Source: Euborellia annulipes
Taxonomy: Eukaryota; Arthropoda; Insecta; Dermaptera; Anisolabididae
Length of the DNA stretch: 64,000 nt
Direction: 5' to 3'
Assembly: GCA_023213315.1 (NCBI GenBank)
Contig: JAKCPI010000502.1
Span: 1 to 64,000, forward strand
Within the stretch, counting starts at the first letter, position 1. The number at the start of each line of letters is the position of its first letter. Shown one piece after another: positions 22,086 to 33,028 of the stretch. Position numbers and translations under genes: made by a program. A model generated the notes under the pieces. That model had not been told where the DNA came from, ran no database searches, and saw only the letters and a program-made list of their open reading frames with translations.

Positions 22086-22187
22086 TTGACGGCCTATAAC
22101 CTGAAAATTGGAGCCGTATATTTCCCCGAAACATCTGTATAAAAATTAAATTTGTTTTTTCTTTAGACTCGTAATTAAATTACTGTG

Positions 22188-22270
22188 TCCGGGGGCCTCA
22201 AAACGTGTATATCCATCAAAATCTCGACATCGAATTTTTGAAATACTTTCTCTCGATATATATTAACATC
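22188..22270 (-). repeat. R1 repeat, terminal fragment
   Basis: GGGGGCCTCAAAACGTGTAT, CATCAAAATCTCGACATCG, AATTTTTGAAATACTTTCTC: the terminal part of R1 in reverse orientation, lacking the complete hairpin. Confidence 0.6.
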
Positions 22271-22785
22271 CTTCCATCCCCCCCCCCCCTCTTATAATCA
22301 GATCATTAATTACTAATCAAAATTTTCCTTTTAGGCACTTATCAAAGATAACCCTAAGAATGACATGGCTTCACAACGATCTTAGTTCTTTTTTCCTGAT
22401 TAAGCCTTTTTGAAATGAAGGGTTTTAGCGTAATTACAATCAATAAATGAAAGTGGGAAAGAAATGCAATGCTCTTTACATTCACTTTGATTAAACGACT
22501 GCGAGTTCGCCATATCCCAATCAGAGTTAGTTCGCTATATCTCTAAGAAGAAGTTATTTCTCAATGTTTGATCATTCGTTCAGATCTCCTATTGGGCAGA
22601 AATTTCCCACATTCAATAAAAACTAACAGCTCATGTGTTTTCCCTCATTATTATTATTTCAGTGTTTAAAAAATTCATGAAAAATTTTTAATTCGAACTT
22701 ATTTGGTTCAAATATACACGTAGAAGAGAATTCCAATAGATTTCTATTTTTAATTTCTCTTACTTATATATGAATGTTAATACTA

Positions 22786-22850
22786 GTAGCAAAGCCCGCC
22801 TTCGGCGGGCAAGTTTGTTGTCAGTTTATGAAATTTCTAGTTGCAATCCA
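22786..22850 (+). repeat. GC-headed repeat, 5' fragment
   Basis: TACTAGTAGCAAAGCCCGCCTTCGGCGGGC: the GC-rich hairpin head found in fuller copies at 31692 and 50838. Only the head is left. Confidence 0.5.
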
Positions 22851-22910
22851 AAATTTAAAAAAAAAAATTATTTTTAATTATCTGATTTATTAAATCGTAC
22901 ATATCTTCTT

Positions 22911-23171
22911 TTTTTTTTTATTTAAAAAAACACTCACACTTTTTTCTCATTCACACACACATACACACAGTCTTTTCGGCAACTTAGGTCATTTAAGACT
23001 TCAAACGATACTCGTATGTTTTTAATATATCTATTGGGGGTCCAGGCATTCTTATTTAAGCCATTTGGTATCCAATTGGCTTAAATAAAATCATCGGACT
23101 GCCTGGGGTCCGAACCCGCGACTTTTGGTATACAAGTTTAGCACGCTAACCCCTACACCAAGCCCCGAGGG
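22911..23171 (-). mobile_element. tRNA-derived SINE, family A
   Basis: Minus-strand copy: tRNA-like head at 23100-23171 (GGCTTGG-type A-box region, GGGTTCGGACCCC B-box), the GCCAATTGGATACC hairpin body, GTTGCCGAAAAGACTGTGTG, A-rich end at the left. Flanked by an imperfect duplication (CATATCTTCTT at 22900-22910, CATCTCTTCTT at 23172-23182). Confidence 0.85.
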
Positions 23172-23182
23172 CATCTCTTCTT

Positions 23183-24630
23183 CCTTGATGCATTTTGTTT
23201 GATGCACTTTCTCATTTGCCATTGAACTCTTTTGAAGTACATTTTATTACATCTGGAATTTAATATTGTTACACACTGTACTACTGGTTCTCGATATTAA
23301 ATCTCATTGTTGGCTTAACTTCCAATTGAATTAAAACTTTTTTTTTATTGATTAGGTTCGGTTGCAAGACATTTCCCTTACAAGGATTTTTTTTTTGCTT
23401 TTTGGACTACCGAGACCATTTACATATACTGTATTTATTTTATTATACCGATGCCAACCGACCCGGGGACGATTCCCAAGTAGTTTCAATTGTTGTAACT
23501 ATATAAACAAAAACAATCAACATTTTTTATTTTGGAAAATCATCATCGCTCTTTCTTTCTTCACTTTTCATAATAAATATTATGAAAACTAATAAATTTA
23601 CAGTTAACAGTCTCATAAAATGAGATTTTTTTGTTTTGATCTTTTTCGGGACAAGTGGGTGCTCTCGGGTTGACTTGGCCATCTGTTGGTTTATTTCTGT
23701 GGCACATGTGGGCCGCTGAGAGGCGTCATTGACGCCCGGGCGCCCACGTGTCTCCTGTGGAGGGATCCACGTGAAGGCCAAGGGGCCCAAACCTAATAGG
23801 AAGGGGGAGCACTAACTATCATGACCAGTTCGCCCACCTCACCTCACTTCACCTGGCTCACTTGAGACAGTCGACGGACTCGCAAGCATTCTAAAAATTA
23901 GTCTAATCATCAATGGGGAGGAGAGGGATGGGGAGAGGGAAAAGAAAGGAAGATTTGAAAACCGGAAATGGTTCGTTTGTCTTTAATAGGAGATTTTGTA
24001 GGCGATAAAATTAGAGAGGTATTTATCACAAGACAAAGGTGTAAAAGGAATTTATCAATAAATCTAATCCCAAAATATTTTTTTTTTTCGTAAATTCTTG
24101 TCGATTAATTTGAATGATAGACTCAGGGAGGAGAAAGATGGCCTAACTATGAATAAAAATAAATAAGTTTAGAGAGACTAAGTCCAGGCAGCCTGAGTTT
24201 AAAATTTGTTTTAAACTTATTTATTTAAATCCAAATCACTAACTTAAGTTAAAATTTGTAATATGAAATACATAATTTTAACTAGGTAGAGCCTTGTTTG
24301 AAAAGGATGGAATTTTTTCAATTAATGCTCATAATTTTAAATAGAGTTTTGATTTCATATTTATTATAGGTATTCTATTGATTTACCTGGTGATATTTTC
24401 TTTTTTATATATACTGTATTTTATTTAAAACTACCTTGTAAAATGGTGTATTTTAAAATTTCTAAAATTCCATATTATACATAAAATATTGATTAATATT
24501 CCAGTAGATCCAAATGAATTCTGAGAATAATAATAAAACTTCCAAGGAATATGCAGTGTCAGTTCGGATGCCTAGCTTATAGGCGTTAAGAAATTTTATT
24601 GAGAAAAGTAGATTTATAGCTGGATAAAAG
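23183..24630. other. intergenic, one GC-richer island
   Basis: Between about 23640 and 23900 the sequence is clearly GC-richer, without frame conservation or splice signals I can support; it might be a unique regulatory or exonic island. The rest is AT-rich. Confidence 0.3.
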
Positions 24631-24698
24631 TTGTTGATGAATGGCAGAATGAAGAAAGAAAAGCAGCTAGCATTTGGCATTTATTTAATGCTCATCAG

Positions 24699-24736
24699 GC
24701 TTACTTTTCGGTCTCGGTCGACACCATCTTCAGAGC
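24699..24736 (-). ncRNA. hammerhead ribozyme motif (left arm)
   Basis: Minus strand: stem I GCT/AGC, CTGAAGA, unpaired T, stem II GGTGTCG/CGAGACC with one mismatch, GAAA, then AGU in place of CGU, and A17. Less intact than its right-arm partner. Confidence 0.5.
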
Positions 24737-24821
24737 TTATAGGTTCTCAATATGAGATAAATATTATAAACTCAATTACTCAATTCATAACCTTGATGTT
24801 ACAATTTAAATATATAAACGT

Positions 24822-25122
24822 GTTTAATGGAAAGAGGATGCAGCCAAATAATAGAGCCTCTATTCAGTAACGAATACTCTTTATTAGGGACGTTTCGGCT
24901 GGGATCAACCCTGCCATCTTCAGCCTTCAAAGAGCATATTTATATTTTTCATATATAAATAGAGTTGTCATGATTTAACAATACAAGTTGTTTCATTATA
25001 GGTCCAATGAATGTAATATTTTCTTAAATACCAACAAGCGATAGATAGCATGAAGATTAAGCTTATAATGGCTGCATCCTCTTTCCATTAAACATATCAG
25101 CTACAGCCACGTTCAATTATTC
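24822..25122. mobile_element. small hammerhead retroelement with 15-bp target duplication
   Basis: The 15-bp repeat TAAATATATAAACGT lies at 24807-24821 and 25123-25137. The element opens GTTTAATGGAAAGAGGATGC, carries a hammerhead on the minus strand, returns as GCATCCTCTTTCCATTAAAC, and ends ATATCAGCTACAGCCACGTT. A diverged sister lies at 5166-5458 with the same ends and tail. It sits against the inner edge of the larger inverted-repeat element. Confidence 0.75.
24886..24926 (-). ncRNA. hammerhead ribozyme motif, intact core
   Basis: Minus strand: stem I AGG (24926-24924) with CCT (24888-24886); CTGAAGA (24923-24917); unpaired T; stem II GGC/GCC closing a 13-nt loop that can add AGGG..CCCA pairs; GAAACGTC with predicted cleavage after C17 at 24889. 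All core residues are present. Confidence 0.75.
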
Positions 25123-25351
25123 TAAATATATAAACGTAAATGAATATATATATATAACGAACCGACTTGGGGAGTAGGCAGATTGAGGCCCCGTAGTCAA
25201 CCTAAACCGAACACAATTCACACACCCAACCTTCCTCCAGCTCTCAGGGACCAATCCACGCCTCTGAGTCATCCACCAAATTGACCTGGGGACCAGGAAG
25301 ACTGCGACCCCGTAAACAACCCCCTCCACCATTACCTCCTAACTTCCTTCT

Positions 25352-25391
25352 CTCTTGAAAATGGCTCCAAAAGGAGAGCCGAAACGTCGAG
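25352..25391 (+). ncRNA. decayed hammerhead motif
   Basis: Stem I CTC/GAG is intact; the core reads TTGAAAA in place of CTGANGA (C3 to U, G8 to A); extra T; stem II GGCTCC, loop, GGAGAGCC; GAAACGTC intact. Two core substitutions with all helices kept point to an inactivated copy. Confidence 0.55.
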
Positions 25392-25463
25392 TAAATCTCA
25401 GCACCCCACGCGACTTAACCCGAGAAAACTTGTCTTCGCATACATCGGTGGGAAACCTTCAAG

Positions 25464-25466
<3 letters not shown>

Positions 25467-25517
<51 letters not shown>
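25467..25517. repeat. (AT)n microsatellite
   Basis: Uninterrupted AT dinucleotide run of about 50 bases. Confidence 0.95.
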
Positions 25518-25520
<3 letters not shown>

Positions 25521-25706
25521 ATATAAGTTTAAATAATTGAGTCTCTTACCTGTAGTCGATTAGACGCACGATTCGACTGTTACTCTTCCAATAATAGACT
25601 CACTTGTTTAAACCTGTATATATTCATTTACATTTATATACTTAAATTGTAACTTCAAAGTTATGAATTGTGTAATTGAGTTTATAATATATTGACACCC
25701 CATAAT

Positions 25707-25743
25707 CTCTGAAGATGGTCTCGACCGAGACCGAAACGTTAGT
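25707..25743 (+). ncRNA. hammerhead ribozyme motif (right arm)
   Basis: CTGAAGA 25709-25715; unpaired T; a perfect seven-pair stem II GGTCTCG/CGAGACC; GAAACGT and U17 at 25740; stem I of two pairs (CT/AG). Partner of 24699-24736. Confidence 0.65.
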
Positions 25744-26419
25744 CTATTGGGCCTTAAATAAATGAAATAAATGCTTGCTGCTTTTCTTTCTTCATCCTGC
25801 TACTCATCAAAATAAATTTTATTGCCCTCATACATATTATATATCTGAAATTATATTTAGATTCATTTCTCTCGTATTAAAATTTTAGCTGTAGTTGGTC
25901 ATTTGGGTTGTCTATCTTCCAGTATAAAAAAACGAAATGATTTCTGCAACCCATGTTAAATTAACTTGGCCAGAGTCCAGGCTTTCTACTTGAAAATTTT
26001 TTCAATTAGCATTAAATTATACTATTAAAATATATGATAGGTTTTTTAAAATTTTCCAACTCTTCTCCGAAATGAAAATATTTTCTATACACACCCATGA
26101 GTTGATGGCCTCGGATTCAACTTGAAATCATTTAAACGCACGTTTAGTGAGACATAAATTCTAACAGCAGTGGGAGGAATTGAGTAACAGGGACAGAGGC
26201 CCACATATCCCCACCCTCTCTCTAAAAGGTTTAAATGATTTCATTTTTTTAAATTCACTTTAAAGTATAATAAATTTTCATCCTTTTACTTATTTCATAC
26301 TTCCATTTCATTAGACCAATTAATTTAAATTTTTTTTATTTATTACTAGCCCGATTTTCCGACCACTGTATCCCCGCCCTGTAGTTTAGGAATGCATAAA
26401 GGGCAACGATTTATTTTTG

Positions 26420-26835
26420 CTTTCTCTTACCTAAATATGTTAATAAGAGAAAGTAGAAAATATAAATTATTGGATTCAAAAATTCGATGTAGTGATTTTG
26501 ATGGATATACACGTTTTGAACTTCTCTGAATCCAAAAAAAGTGGTTTTCGCAGCATGGTCTGTCTGTGTTCAAATTAAAGCATGAAGGAATTGAGCTACA
26601 ATTTTATATTTAAATTAAGCACGTATCTTCCTGAGGCGTGAAAATAAGCTTTTAATCAAAACCGGCCAAAAAGTACTTGTACTTTACTTTACAGTTTTTT
26701 TTGGATTTTCTCAAAATTCACTCAATTCAAAAAATCAATTATTTTTTAGATGCTCTTTCTAATATATATTCTCATTTTGCTCTCAAAATTGTTTGAAGTT
26801 CAATTTATTCTTGTACTTCATAGGAAAGATGATTT
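26420..26835 (+). repeat. R1 repeat, forward copy lacking the distal end
   Basis: Short terminal hairpin CTTTCTCTTACC...AAGAGAAAGTAG, then AAAAATTCGATGTAG, GGTTTTCGCAGCATGGTCTG, GCATGAAGGAATTGAGCTAC, CCAAAAAGTACTTGTACTTT and AGATGCTCTTTC. Stops before the GGTTGCCATGGTAAC block and distal hairpin. Confidence 0.7.
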
Positions 26836-28090
26836 CAATTATTTCAAATTTTGATTTCATTTTCATTTCGTATTTATTAATTATAAATTTATGAAAAAAT
26901 TTATACTTTGTGCATAATATTTTCCTCTATGATAGCAAACTACACTGTATAATGATAGACTATATAATGATTCACATTATAACTAGACTTTTCTATCATT
27001 GAAGAGAATATTATATGCAAAGATTAGAATTTTTACCTAGACCAGCCAGAATTACATATATGCCCAAAAAAAAAAAATTTTAATTGTCAAAAATTAATAA
27101 AAAAAAAAAAACAAATAAGAAAAGAGGTATCACTGTTTTGGTTCAATCTTTGTAAAGTATACTAAAATATCTAATTGTAGAAAAATAATTAATTTGGATA
27201 TTTCACCCCTTCATTAAAAATTTACTTTCTAAATTACATTTTTTTAGAGAACAATCTAAGGAGTAAAGAGAAATTTGAGGGACTAAAATAAAGCCATATG
27301 CTGGTTATATCACTTTTACAATCCATATAGTACTAGCTCCTAAAAGCCTTTAAATTGATTCACTTCACTAAATCAAGTTTAACGCTACGCCTGGTGTCCT
27401 GTACCAAAATCATTTATTGTTTCCTCTCGTGTCGCAGTCAAATTTGGCCGGATCTCTGTGAGTCATTCTCGAGTCGCGCCCATTGTCAGTGGTGTGGGAG
27501 AAAGAAGATGCTGGATGCTTCTCGGTATCCCAAACAAACATAATCAGAAGCTCCTAACTTTTTTTCATCTTCCTACCTGTTTATTTAATAATAGTCGTTA
27601 GCACGTGAAGGAGGAAATTGGCCTGAGAAAGAACTCCCTCTCCATTTCAAATTATTTTGGTATTTTATTTCAATTTGACATTTGAACTTGTTGGAAAATA
27701 GAAAAAAGAGGCGCACCCATCGAATAGGGACCACACAACTGAATTATAATCTGCATAACATATTGTCAGAGTTGGCATTTCATTCACACACATAAATTAA
27801 ATTATTGCCTTGCGGTAATTGCTCATAATACTTTGCTGGAGAAATGTATATTTTCATGAATGAAATCTTCTACGGAACCAAGTTGTAAAAGTTGAACTTT
27901 TGAATGGTGTATTACGAGCACCTGGGGAATTATGAAATAAAACAAAATCTCAACAGAAAACGGAGATATTTATAACTTGTAATCAGGTTAATAACAATAA
28001 TATTAGATTAAAAAATATTTCTTATAAATGATTTCCCTTTTAGATTGCAATTACCTAAAATTATATAATTATGAATTGAATAGAATATTC
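26836..28090. other. intergenic; one mixed-composition stretch
   Basis: 27360-27545 has mixed composition and a 62-codon plus-strand frame, but no splice sites or recognisable motif. The remainder is AT-rich. Confidence 0.3.
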
Positions 28091-28094
28091 CTTC

Positions 28095-28225
28095 CACTTT
28101 TTTGGATTCAGGGGACCTCAAAACGTGTATATCCATCAAAAAAATCGACATCGAATTTTTGATATAAAACCAATACTTTTTTATCTCTATATATTAACAT
28201 ATATAGAGGTAAGAGAAAGTAAAAA
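28095..28225 (-). repeat. R1 repeat, terminal part
   Basis: CACTTTTTTGGATTCAGGGG, ACCTCAAAACGTGTATATCC, CGACATCGAATTTTTGATAT and the terminal hairpin TCTCTATATATTAAC...AGAGGTAAGAGAAAGTA, in reverse orientation. Confidence 0.7.
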
Positions 28226-28620
28226 TCTTCAATTTATTCTACATACATCTTTAGTGAATATAAAGTTTTTGTTGGGGGGTAAGGAATTTACATAAAATAA
28301 AAAATAAAAATTATTCAAGAATTTAATGATTATTAATATTACGAGTAATCATCATGGCTTTTTAAAATCTCTCCTAAGTTTTTATTATGCACTTATTTTT
28401 TTTAATGTTGTGGGAATATAAATTCTAGACAAGTTAATTGTGACATCAGCGGAAATAGACCTATAATAATTTCATTAGGATCATTTCCTTATCTATGAAT
28501 TTGAGATATACGGTCCAGTGCTAAATGTTAATTAAAATACTTCCCCCTTCTCAGTAACTATAATAATAAATTAGATATCTCTATAATGAAATGATTCATT
28601 CAAAGAGACTTGGTTTTAGC

Positions 28621-28899
28621 CCTCGGGGCATGGCGTAGAGGTTGGCGTGCTAACCTCGTATACCAAACGTCGCGGGTTCGGACCCCAGGCAGTCCGATGA
28701 TTTTATTTAAGCCAATTGGATACCAAATGACTTAAATAAGAATGCCTGGACCCCTATATGTATATTTATCAACAACGGTTATCGTCTAAAGTCTTAAATG
28801 GCCTGAGTTGCCGAAAAGACTGTGTGAATGTGTGTGTGAGTGTGAGTGTGAATGAGAAAAAAGTGTGAATGTTTTAAAAAAAAAAAAAAAAAAAAAAAA
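28621..28899 (+). mobile_element. tRNA-derived SINE, family A, full copy with 15-bp target duplication
   Basis: A perfect 15-bp duplication (28606-28620 and 28900-28914, AGACTTGGTTTTAGC) frames the element. Order: GGCATGGCGTAGAGGTTGGC (A-box region), CGCGGGTTCGGACCCC (B-box), hairpin body GCCAATTGGATACC, AACGGTTATCGTC, GTTGCCGAAAAGACTGTGTG, TG-rich stretch, GAGAAAAAAGTGTGAATG and a poly-A tail. It probably depended on a LINE partner for movement (general SINE knowledge). Confidence 0.95.
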
Positions 28900-28914
28900 A
28901 GACTTGGTTTTAGC

Positions 28915-29667
28915 ACTTGAAGTTTGTTCTAGTAATAAATCAGGTTTTTTTTTTTTTTTTTTTTTTGTAAATCGGGGAACCTTCTCATCACGCCCAATAT
29001 AAAATATATTATTAAAAACCAATCAAAACTGGTCAAGAATGTTCTGAATCAGTCAACAGAAAAATAACAAATTTATTGCCTATAATCCTAAATTTATTAT
29101 AATTTTACATTTGTGCCTCGATTATATCATTTTACACTTTGGGCCTTCATTAAGGCCAAACAAAAATAAAAATAAGAAGGGAATCTCGGATATTATCAAA
29201 ATTTAAAAAAAATATATAAAACACTATAATTTTTTAATAGCTAACACCAAACACTTAAAAACAAATTTTAACACCAAAGAGTTCCACCCGTCTAATCATA
29301 CTCAAAAGATTATCTAGATGATTATTTTAATGATTTAATTTGATTTTTTTACTGTCAACAAATTTTTTTAAACTAAAGATAATTTTAATTATCAGCATCA
29401 TCTATTCCCTTCCCCCCAAATACATGTATTTAGAAACATGACGTGAATATATTATAAAAGAAAATTAAGTTCTCGTTCCATTGTTTTAAAAAAAATCTAA
29501 AATTGATACTAAATTTCAAAAACACTTTTTATTTTATTTTTTTAAATTTCAATGGGGCCACACGCTCTTATTTTTATCATAAAGATTCAAAGAAGTTCTT
29601 GTCTTTTAGTGCATTCTAAATAAAAGTGTTTTTATTTCATTTTTATTTTACAATGTTTATTCCTATT
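28915..29667. other. AT-rich intergenic sequence
   Basis: No repeats with visible ends and no exon-like segment. A poly-T run lies at about 28947-28965. Confidence 0.35.
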
Positions 29668-30425
29668 TTTACTTTCTCTTACCTATGTATATATGTAATA
29701 TATATATAGAGAGAAAGTATTGGATTCATGTCAAAAATTCGATGTCGAAATTTTGATGGATCTTCACGTTTTAAGGTCCCCTGAATCCAAAAAAGTGGTT
29801 TTCGCGACATGGTCTGTCTGTGTGTGTGTGTGTGTTGTTGTGTGTGTGTCTGTGTTCAATTTTAAGCATGAAGGAATTGAGCTACGAGGTTGAAATTTTA
29901 TATTTAAGTTAAACACCCCCGGGACCGGAAAAATAAGCTTTTAATCAAAATCGGCCAAAAAGTACTAGTACTTTACTGATGCACTTTTTCAGTTTTTTTC
30001 GATTTTCTCAAAATTTGCTCCAACGATTTTTTTTAAAATTCAAAAATCAATTAATTTTTAGATGCTCTTTAAATTGTAATCTCATAAACGGTAGTTAAAT
30101 TCTTGGTTAAATAAAAGATGTTGGTTTTAATTTTAATGCTCTTTAAAATGTATATTCTCTTTTTGCAATTGAAATCTTCTGAAGACCACTTTACTCTTGT
30201 ATTTCATAGGGAAGATAGGAGAAATGGTTGCCATGGTAACAAAATATAAATATTTTCCCATACTTATAAATTTTACATCTTGAATTCAATTGTACCCTAC
30301 TGTCGGGAACTAAATATATGTCGACACAAAAAATCTGGTGTGACAAGCACAGAACACAACTTTCGATTACCGAAGGTAAGAGAAAGTTGTGTGCTGTGCG
30401 CCAGTCACACCAGATTTTTTTTAAT
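29668..30425 (+). repeat. R1 repeat, full-length copy
   Basis: Reads from the terminal hairpin (TTTACTTTCTCTTACC ... AGAGAGAAAGTA) through AAAAATTCGATGTCGAAATT, GTCCCCTGAATCCAAAAAAG, CGCGACATGGTCTGTCTG, a TG run, GCATGAAGGAATTGAGCTAC, AAAAGTACTAGTACTTTAC and GGTTGCCATGGTAACAAAAT. It ends GTCGGGAACTAAATATATG, then the distal hairpin AAATCTGGTGTGAC ... GTCACACCAGATTTTTT. Best reference for the family in this window. Confidence 0.8.
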
Positions 30426-31179
30426 AAGTCTTTATAAGAAGGCAAGAGAGTAGCTAATTTAGATTCGTTTACTTACCTGATTTTATTATAAAGTACAGGA
30501 ATCTAAATTACCTTTATTTATCTAATTTTTTTAAACCCTTTTCGGCTATAGAGTCCATTTAGGGGTATAAATTTATTTATACAAAATACATAGATTCGAT
30601 GGCTTCCTGGGGACGTTCCCCACGCTGGGGTCACCAATCCTGAGCTTTCTCCGTGCTTGGCATCACTTAACCGTTGCGGTTACGATTGTGGTGCGGAATT
30701 AAGATATTCACACTGAATTAAAAACGATTTATCTCTTCTGCGATGTTATTTTATATAGAAACCCGATTTTATTTGTTTCCAAAAATTTGATCGAACTAAT
30801 TTCCTACACTATAAATTCTAAATTTTCCACTTTAGTTTATGACGGGAAATTCCATCCCCGAAATGAAACGAGATGAGATGCATGTTGTTTGTTGTATGGA
30901 GGTGCATTGCCACTGATGATGATGATGGCCTTGTAAGAAGTCGCCGTCATCGAACAAGTTTTATCTGTTTTTCTCTCTTTGCAAAACCGAACGAACGAGG
31001 GAACAAGAAGAACAATGGACGAACAAGAGATAGAACGAAGAAGAACAACCGGCCCGTGAGAAGGGGACGACCTAAGGGGACAATTAAGATCCATGCTCGG
31101 ATATTCCACGTGTTATTCTTTCTGTGCAGAGAGACTTCTACGAGTCGTACGAGTATAACTAGCAAATAGCACAAATGCT
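30426..31179. other. intergenic; mixed composition near 30840-31165
   Basis: 30590-30690 (CTGGGGACGTTCCCCACGC, TGGGGTCACCAATCCTGAG) looks like a worn SINE-type head. 30840-31165 has mixed composition and a plus-strand frame containing RRGRPKG, an AT-hook-like string, but the rest of that frame is not protein-like and no splice sites frame it. Confidence 0.25.
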
Positions 31180-31187
31180 CTATACCT

Positions 31188-31378
31188 TTTCAAGTTCAAA
31201 TTGGGACGAAACAAAATCAAATTGGGAATAAACAATTTCAAATTGAACTAAACAAAATCAAATTGGGAATAAACAAAATCAAATTGAGAATAAACAATTT
31301 CAAATTGGACTAAACAAAATCAAATTGGGAATAAACAAAATCAAATTGGAACTAAACAAAATCAAATTGGGAATTAAC
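31188..31378 (+). repeat. 20-bp minisatellite, left array
   Basis: About nine units of AAATTGGGAATAAACAAAAT-type sequence, alternating AAACAAAATC and AAACAATTTC joints and GGGAATA/GGACTA variants. Confidence 0.85.
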
Positions 31379-31691
31379 ATTTTTACATTTATTTTTAATT
31401 ACCCTTTTCGGAAATCAGGGGCGTTTAACCAGCTTGTTTCTCGGGGCAACCCATCCAAGATTAAGAGGTGCTCTTAGCATTGCTTAACTCCCTTGGCAGC
31501 CTTCCCCCCTCCCCCCCTTAAATTTAATTTAAAGTTAAAAAGATTTTGCTTTGCTCCTCTTCGGCGAAGAAATATTCTTCGTATGAAGAATGGCAAAGCT
31601 CATTATCCCTAAAATATATTTATTTATTTTGTGTTGTAATTTAATAATATAATCTAAATAATTATATAAATATATATATATTTATATAATT

Positions 31692-32193
31692 ACTAGCCAA
31701 AGCCCCGCCTTCGGCGGGGCTTCTCCACGCGAGCGGGGGGGCTGCGCCCCTGGACCCCCTGCTCGCCTTCGGCTTATATACATACCGGTACATACAAACA
31801 TTTTTCCCTTTTCATTTTTATATATAGAGACTATTTTAACGGTTAATTATTCATGAATTTAAGATTTTTTGTGAATCATATCCTTTCCGGGACTCTCCCG
31901 ATACACAAACAAAAAAATTTACGCCGATATTTTAGAATTCAAAATGTAAATAAATAAAAAAAATCGTAAACATGGGTAAATATTTATATTTTGTTACCAT
32001 GGCAACCATTTCTCCTAATTTTATTTTTTTCTTATTTTAACAGTTAATTACTCATTAACTTATTGTTATTTGTGAAACAAAACCTGTCCGGGACTCTGAC
32101 AAACATACACAAAAAATTTCATCATAATTGGTTCAGTCGTTTAGGAGGAGTTCAGTCACATACACACGTACAGAAGAATTATATATATAAAGA
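31692..32193 (+). mobile_element. GC-headed retro-repeat
   Basis: Starts TACTAGCC, then the perfect hairpin AAGCCCCGCC-TTCG-GGCGGGGCTT, GCGCCCCTGGACCCCC and CTCGCCTTCGGC. Its AT-rich body ends CATAATTGGTTCAGTCGTTT, ... CAGAAGAATTATATATATAA and AGAAGAT. A microsatellite-like AT tail of this sort is typical of RTE-type LINE or derived SINE families, so that class is inferred. The body includes a fragment of R1 (GTTACCATGGCAACC near 31995). No reverse transcriptase. Confidence 0.55.
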
Positions 32194-32342
32194 AGATAAT
32201 GATAAATTTTTAAGGGGAATAACCGGGTTTTTAAGAGTCCCTGGTGTTGTGTGTTGTGTGTTCTTTGCTATCTCATTGAACATTCAAAGAGAATATATGT
32301 ATGTTTATTTACTTTAGTATTATTGTTGTTAAAAATTGTTAA

Positions 32343-32602
32343 GCCTCTCGGGGCTTGGTGTAGAGGTTAACGTGCTAACCTCGTATACCAAACGTCGCGG
32401 GTTCGGAACCCAGGCAGTCCGATGATTTTATTTAAGCCATTTGGATACCAGATGGCTTAAATAAGAATGCCTGGGCCCCATATATGTATATTAATTCAAT
32501 AACGGTTATCGTAAATGTCTTATATGGCCTGAGTTGCCGAAAAGACTGTGTGAGTGTGAGTGTGAATGAGAAAAAAGTGTGAATGTTTAAAAAAAAAAAA
32601 AA
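32343..32602 (+). mobile_element. tRNA-derived SINE, family A
   Basis: Full copy: GGGGCTTGGTGTAGAGGTTA, GCGGGTTCGGAACCC, GCCATTTGGATACCAGATGG, GTTGCCGAAAAGACTGTGTG and a short poly-A tail. AAATTGTTAA lies on both sides as a probable duplication. Inserted in the minisatellite-ended element. Confidence 0.9.
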
Positions 32603-32699
32603 ATTGTTAATTTTTCTCCCCAAATTTTCTCCAAGAAAATTAAGTCTTTTTATTTCAACCCTTCACCTTATTAATCTCCTCTCGCTTAAATAAAAATGC

Positions 32700-32840
32700 G
32701 AAATCTACCACCCTGGGAATCAAACCCAGGATCTCCAGCATTTCCGAGGCATCGGTGTGCTTTGCACCAGGCCACCTGGCCCTCAATAAACACCAAAAAT
32801 TTCTCACATCCCCCATATGCAAGTCTCCGAGGGTCATGGG
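32700..32840 (-). mobile_element. tRNA-derived SINE head, family B
   Basis: Minus strand: GGTGGCCTGGTGCAAAGC, GGAAATGCTGGAGATCCTGG, GTTTGATTCCCAGGGTGG. Same order as at 5785-5895, with a worn B-box. Confidence 0.55.
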
Positions 32841-32919
32841 ACGTTTGACCCATTAACAAATAAATATACTCACAAATTTGTTAAATAAATATATATTTAT
32901 GTCTATCAAGTCAGAATCG

Positions 32920-33028
32920 AGCCTTCGGGCCATGGTATACTAACGGTTATCGTCAATGTCTTAAATGGCCTGAGTTGCCGAAAAGACTGGGTGTATGTGT
33001 GTGTGAATGTGAAAAAAGTGTGAGTGTT
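32920..33028 (+). mobile_element. SINE family A, internally deleted
   Basis: The first bases of the head (GAGCCTTCGGGCCATGG) join directly to the 3' module (AACGGTTATCGTC, GTTGCCGAAAAGACTG). B-box and body hairpin are missing. The A-rich end at about 33028 and the similar flanks GTCAGAATCGAG and GTCCGAATTGAG suggest insertion of an already shortened copy. Confidence 0.65.

Larger units (their letters stand above)
24634..25812. mobile_element. inverted-repeat element with a hammerhead in each arm
   Basis: The left arm (about 24634-24806: ATGAAGAAAGAAAAGCAGC ... TAAACTCAATTAC) and the right arm (about 25620-25812: GTAATTGAGTTTATAAT ... GCTGCTTTTCTTTCTTCAT) are imperfect reverse complements. 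Each holds a hammerhead motif facing outward. The interior holds a second hammerhead element (24822-25122), a GC-richer segment with a decayed hammerhead (25352-25391) and an AT microsatellite. No reverse transcriptase frame remains. Confidence 0.6.

Noticed and set aside
23527..23790. 87-codon minus-strand frame in the GC-richer island
   Set aside because: No splice or start support and no recognisable motif; composition alone keeps it open.
30910..30935. CTGATGATGATGATGG as a hammerhead core
   Set aside because: No GAAA or returning stems downstream; a simple ATG-type repeat.
30873..31169. 98-codon plus-strand frame with an AT-hook-like RRGRPKG
   Set aside because: The rest has no protein character, overlapping frames are open on both strands, and no splice sites or homologous segment are seen.
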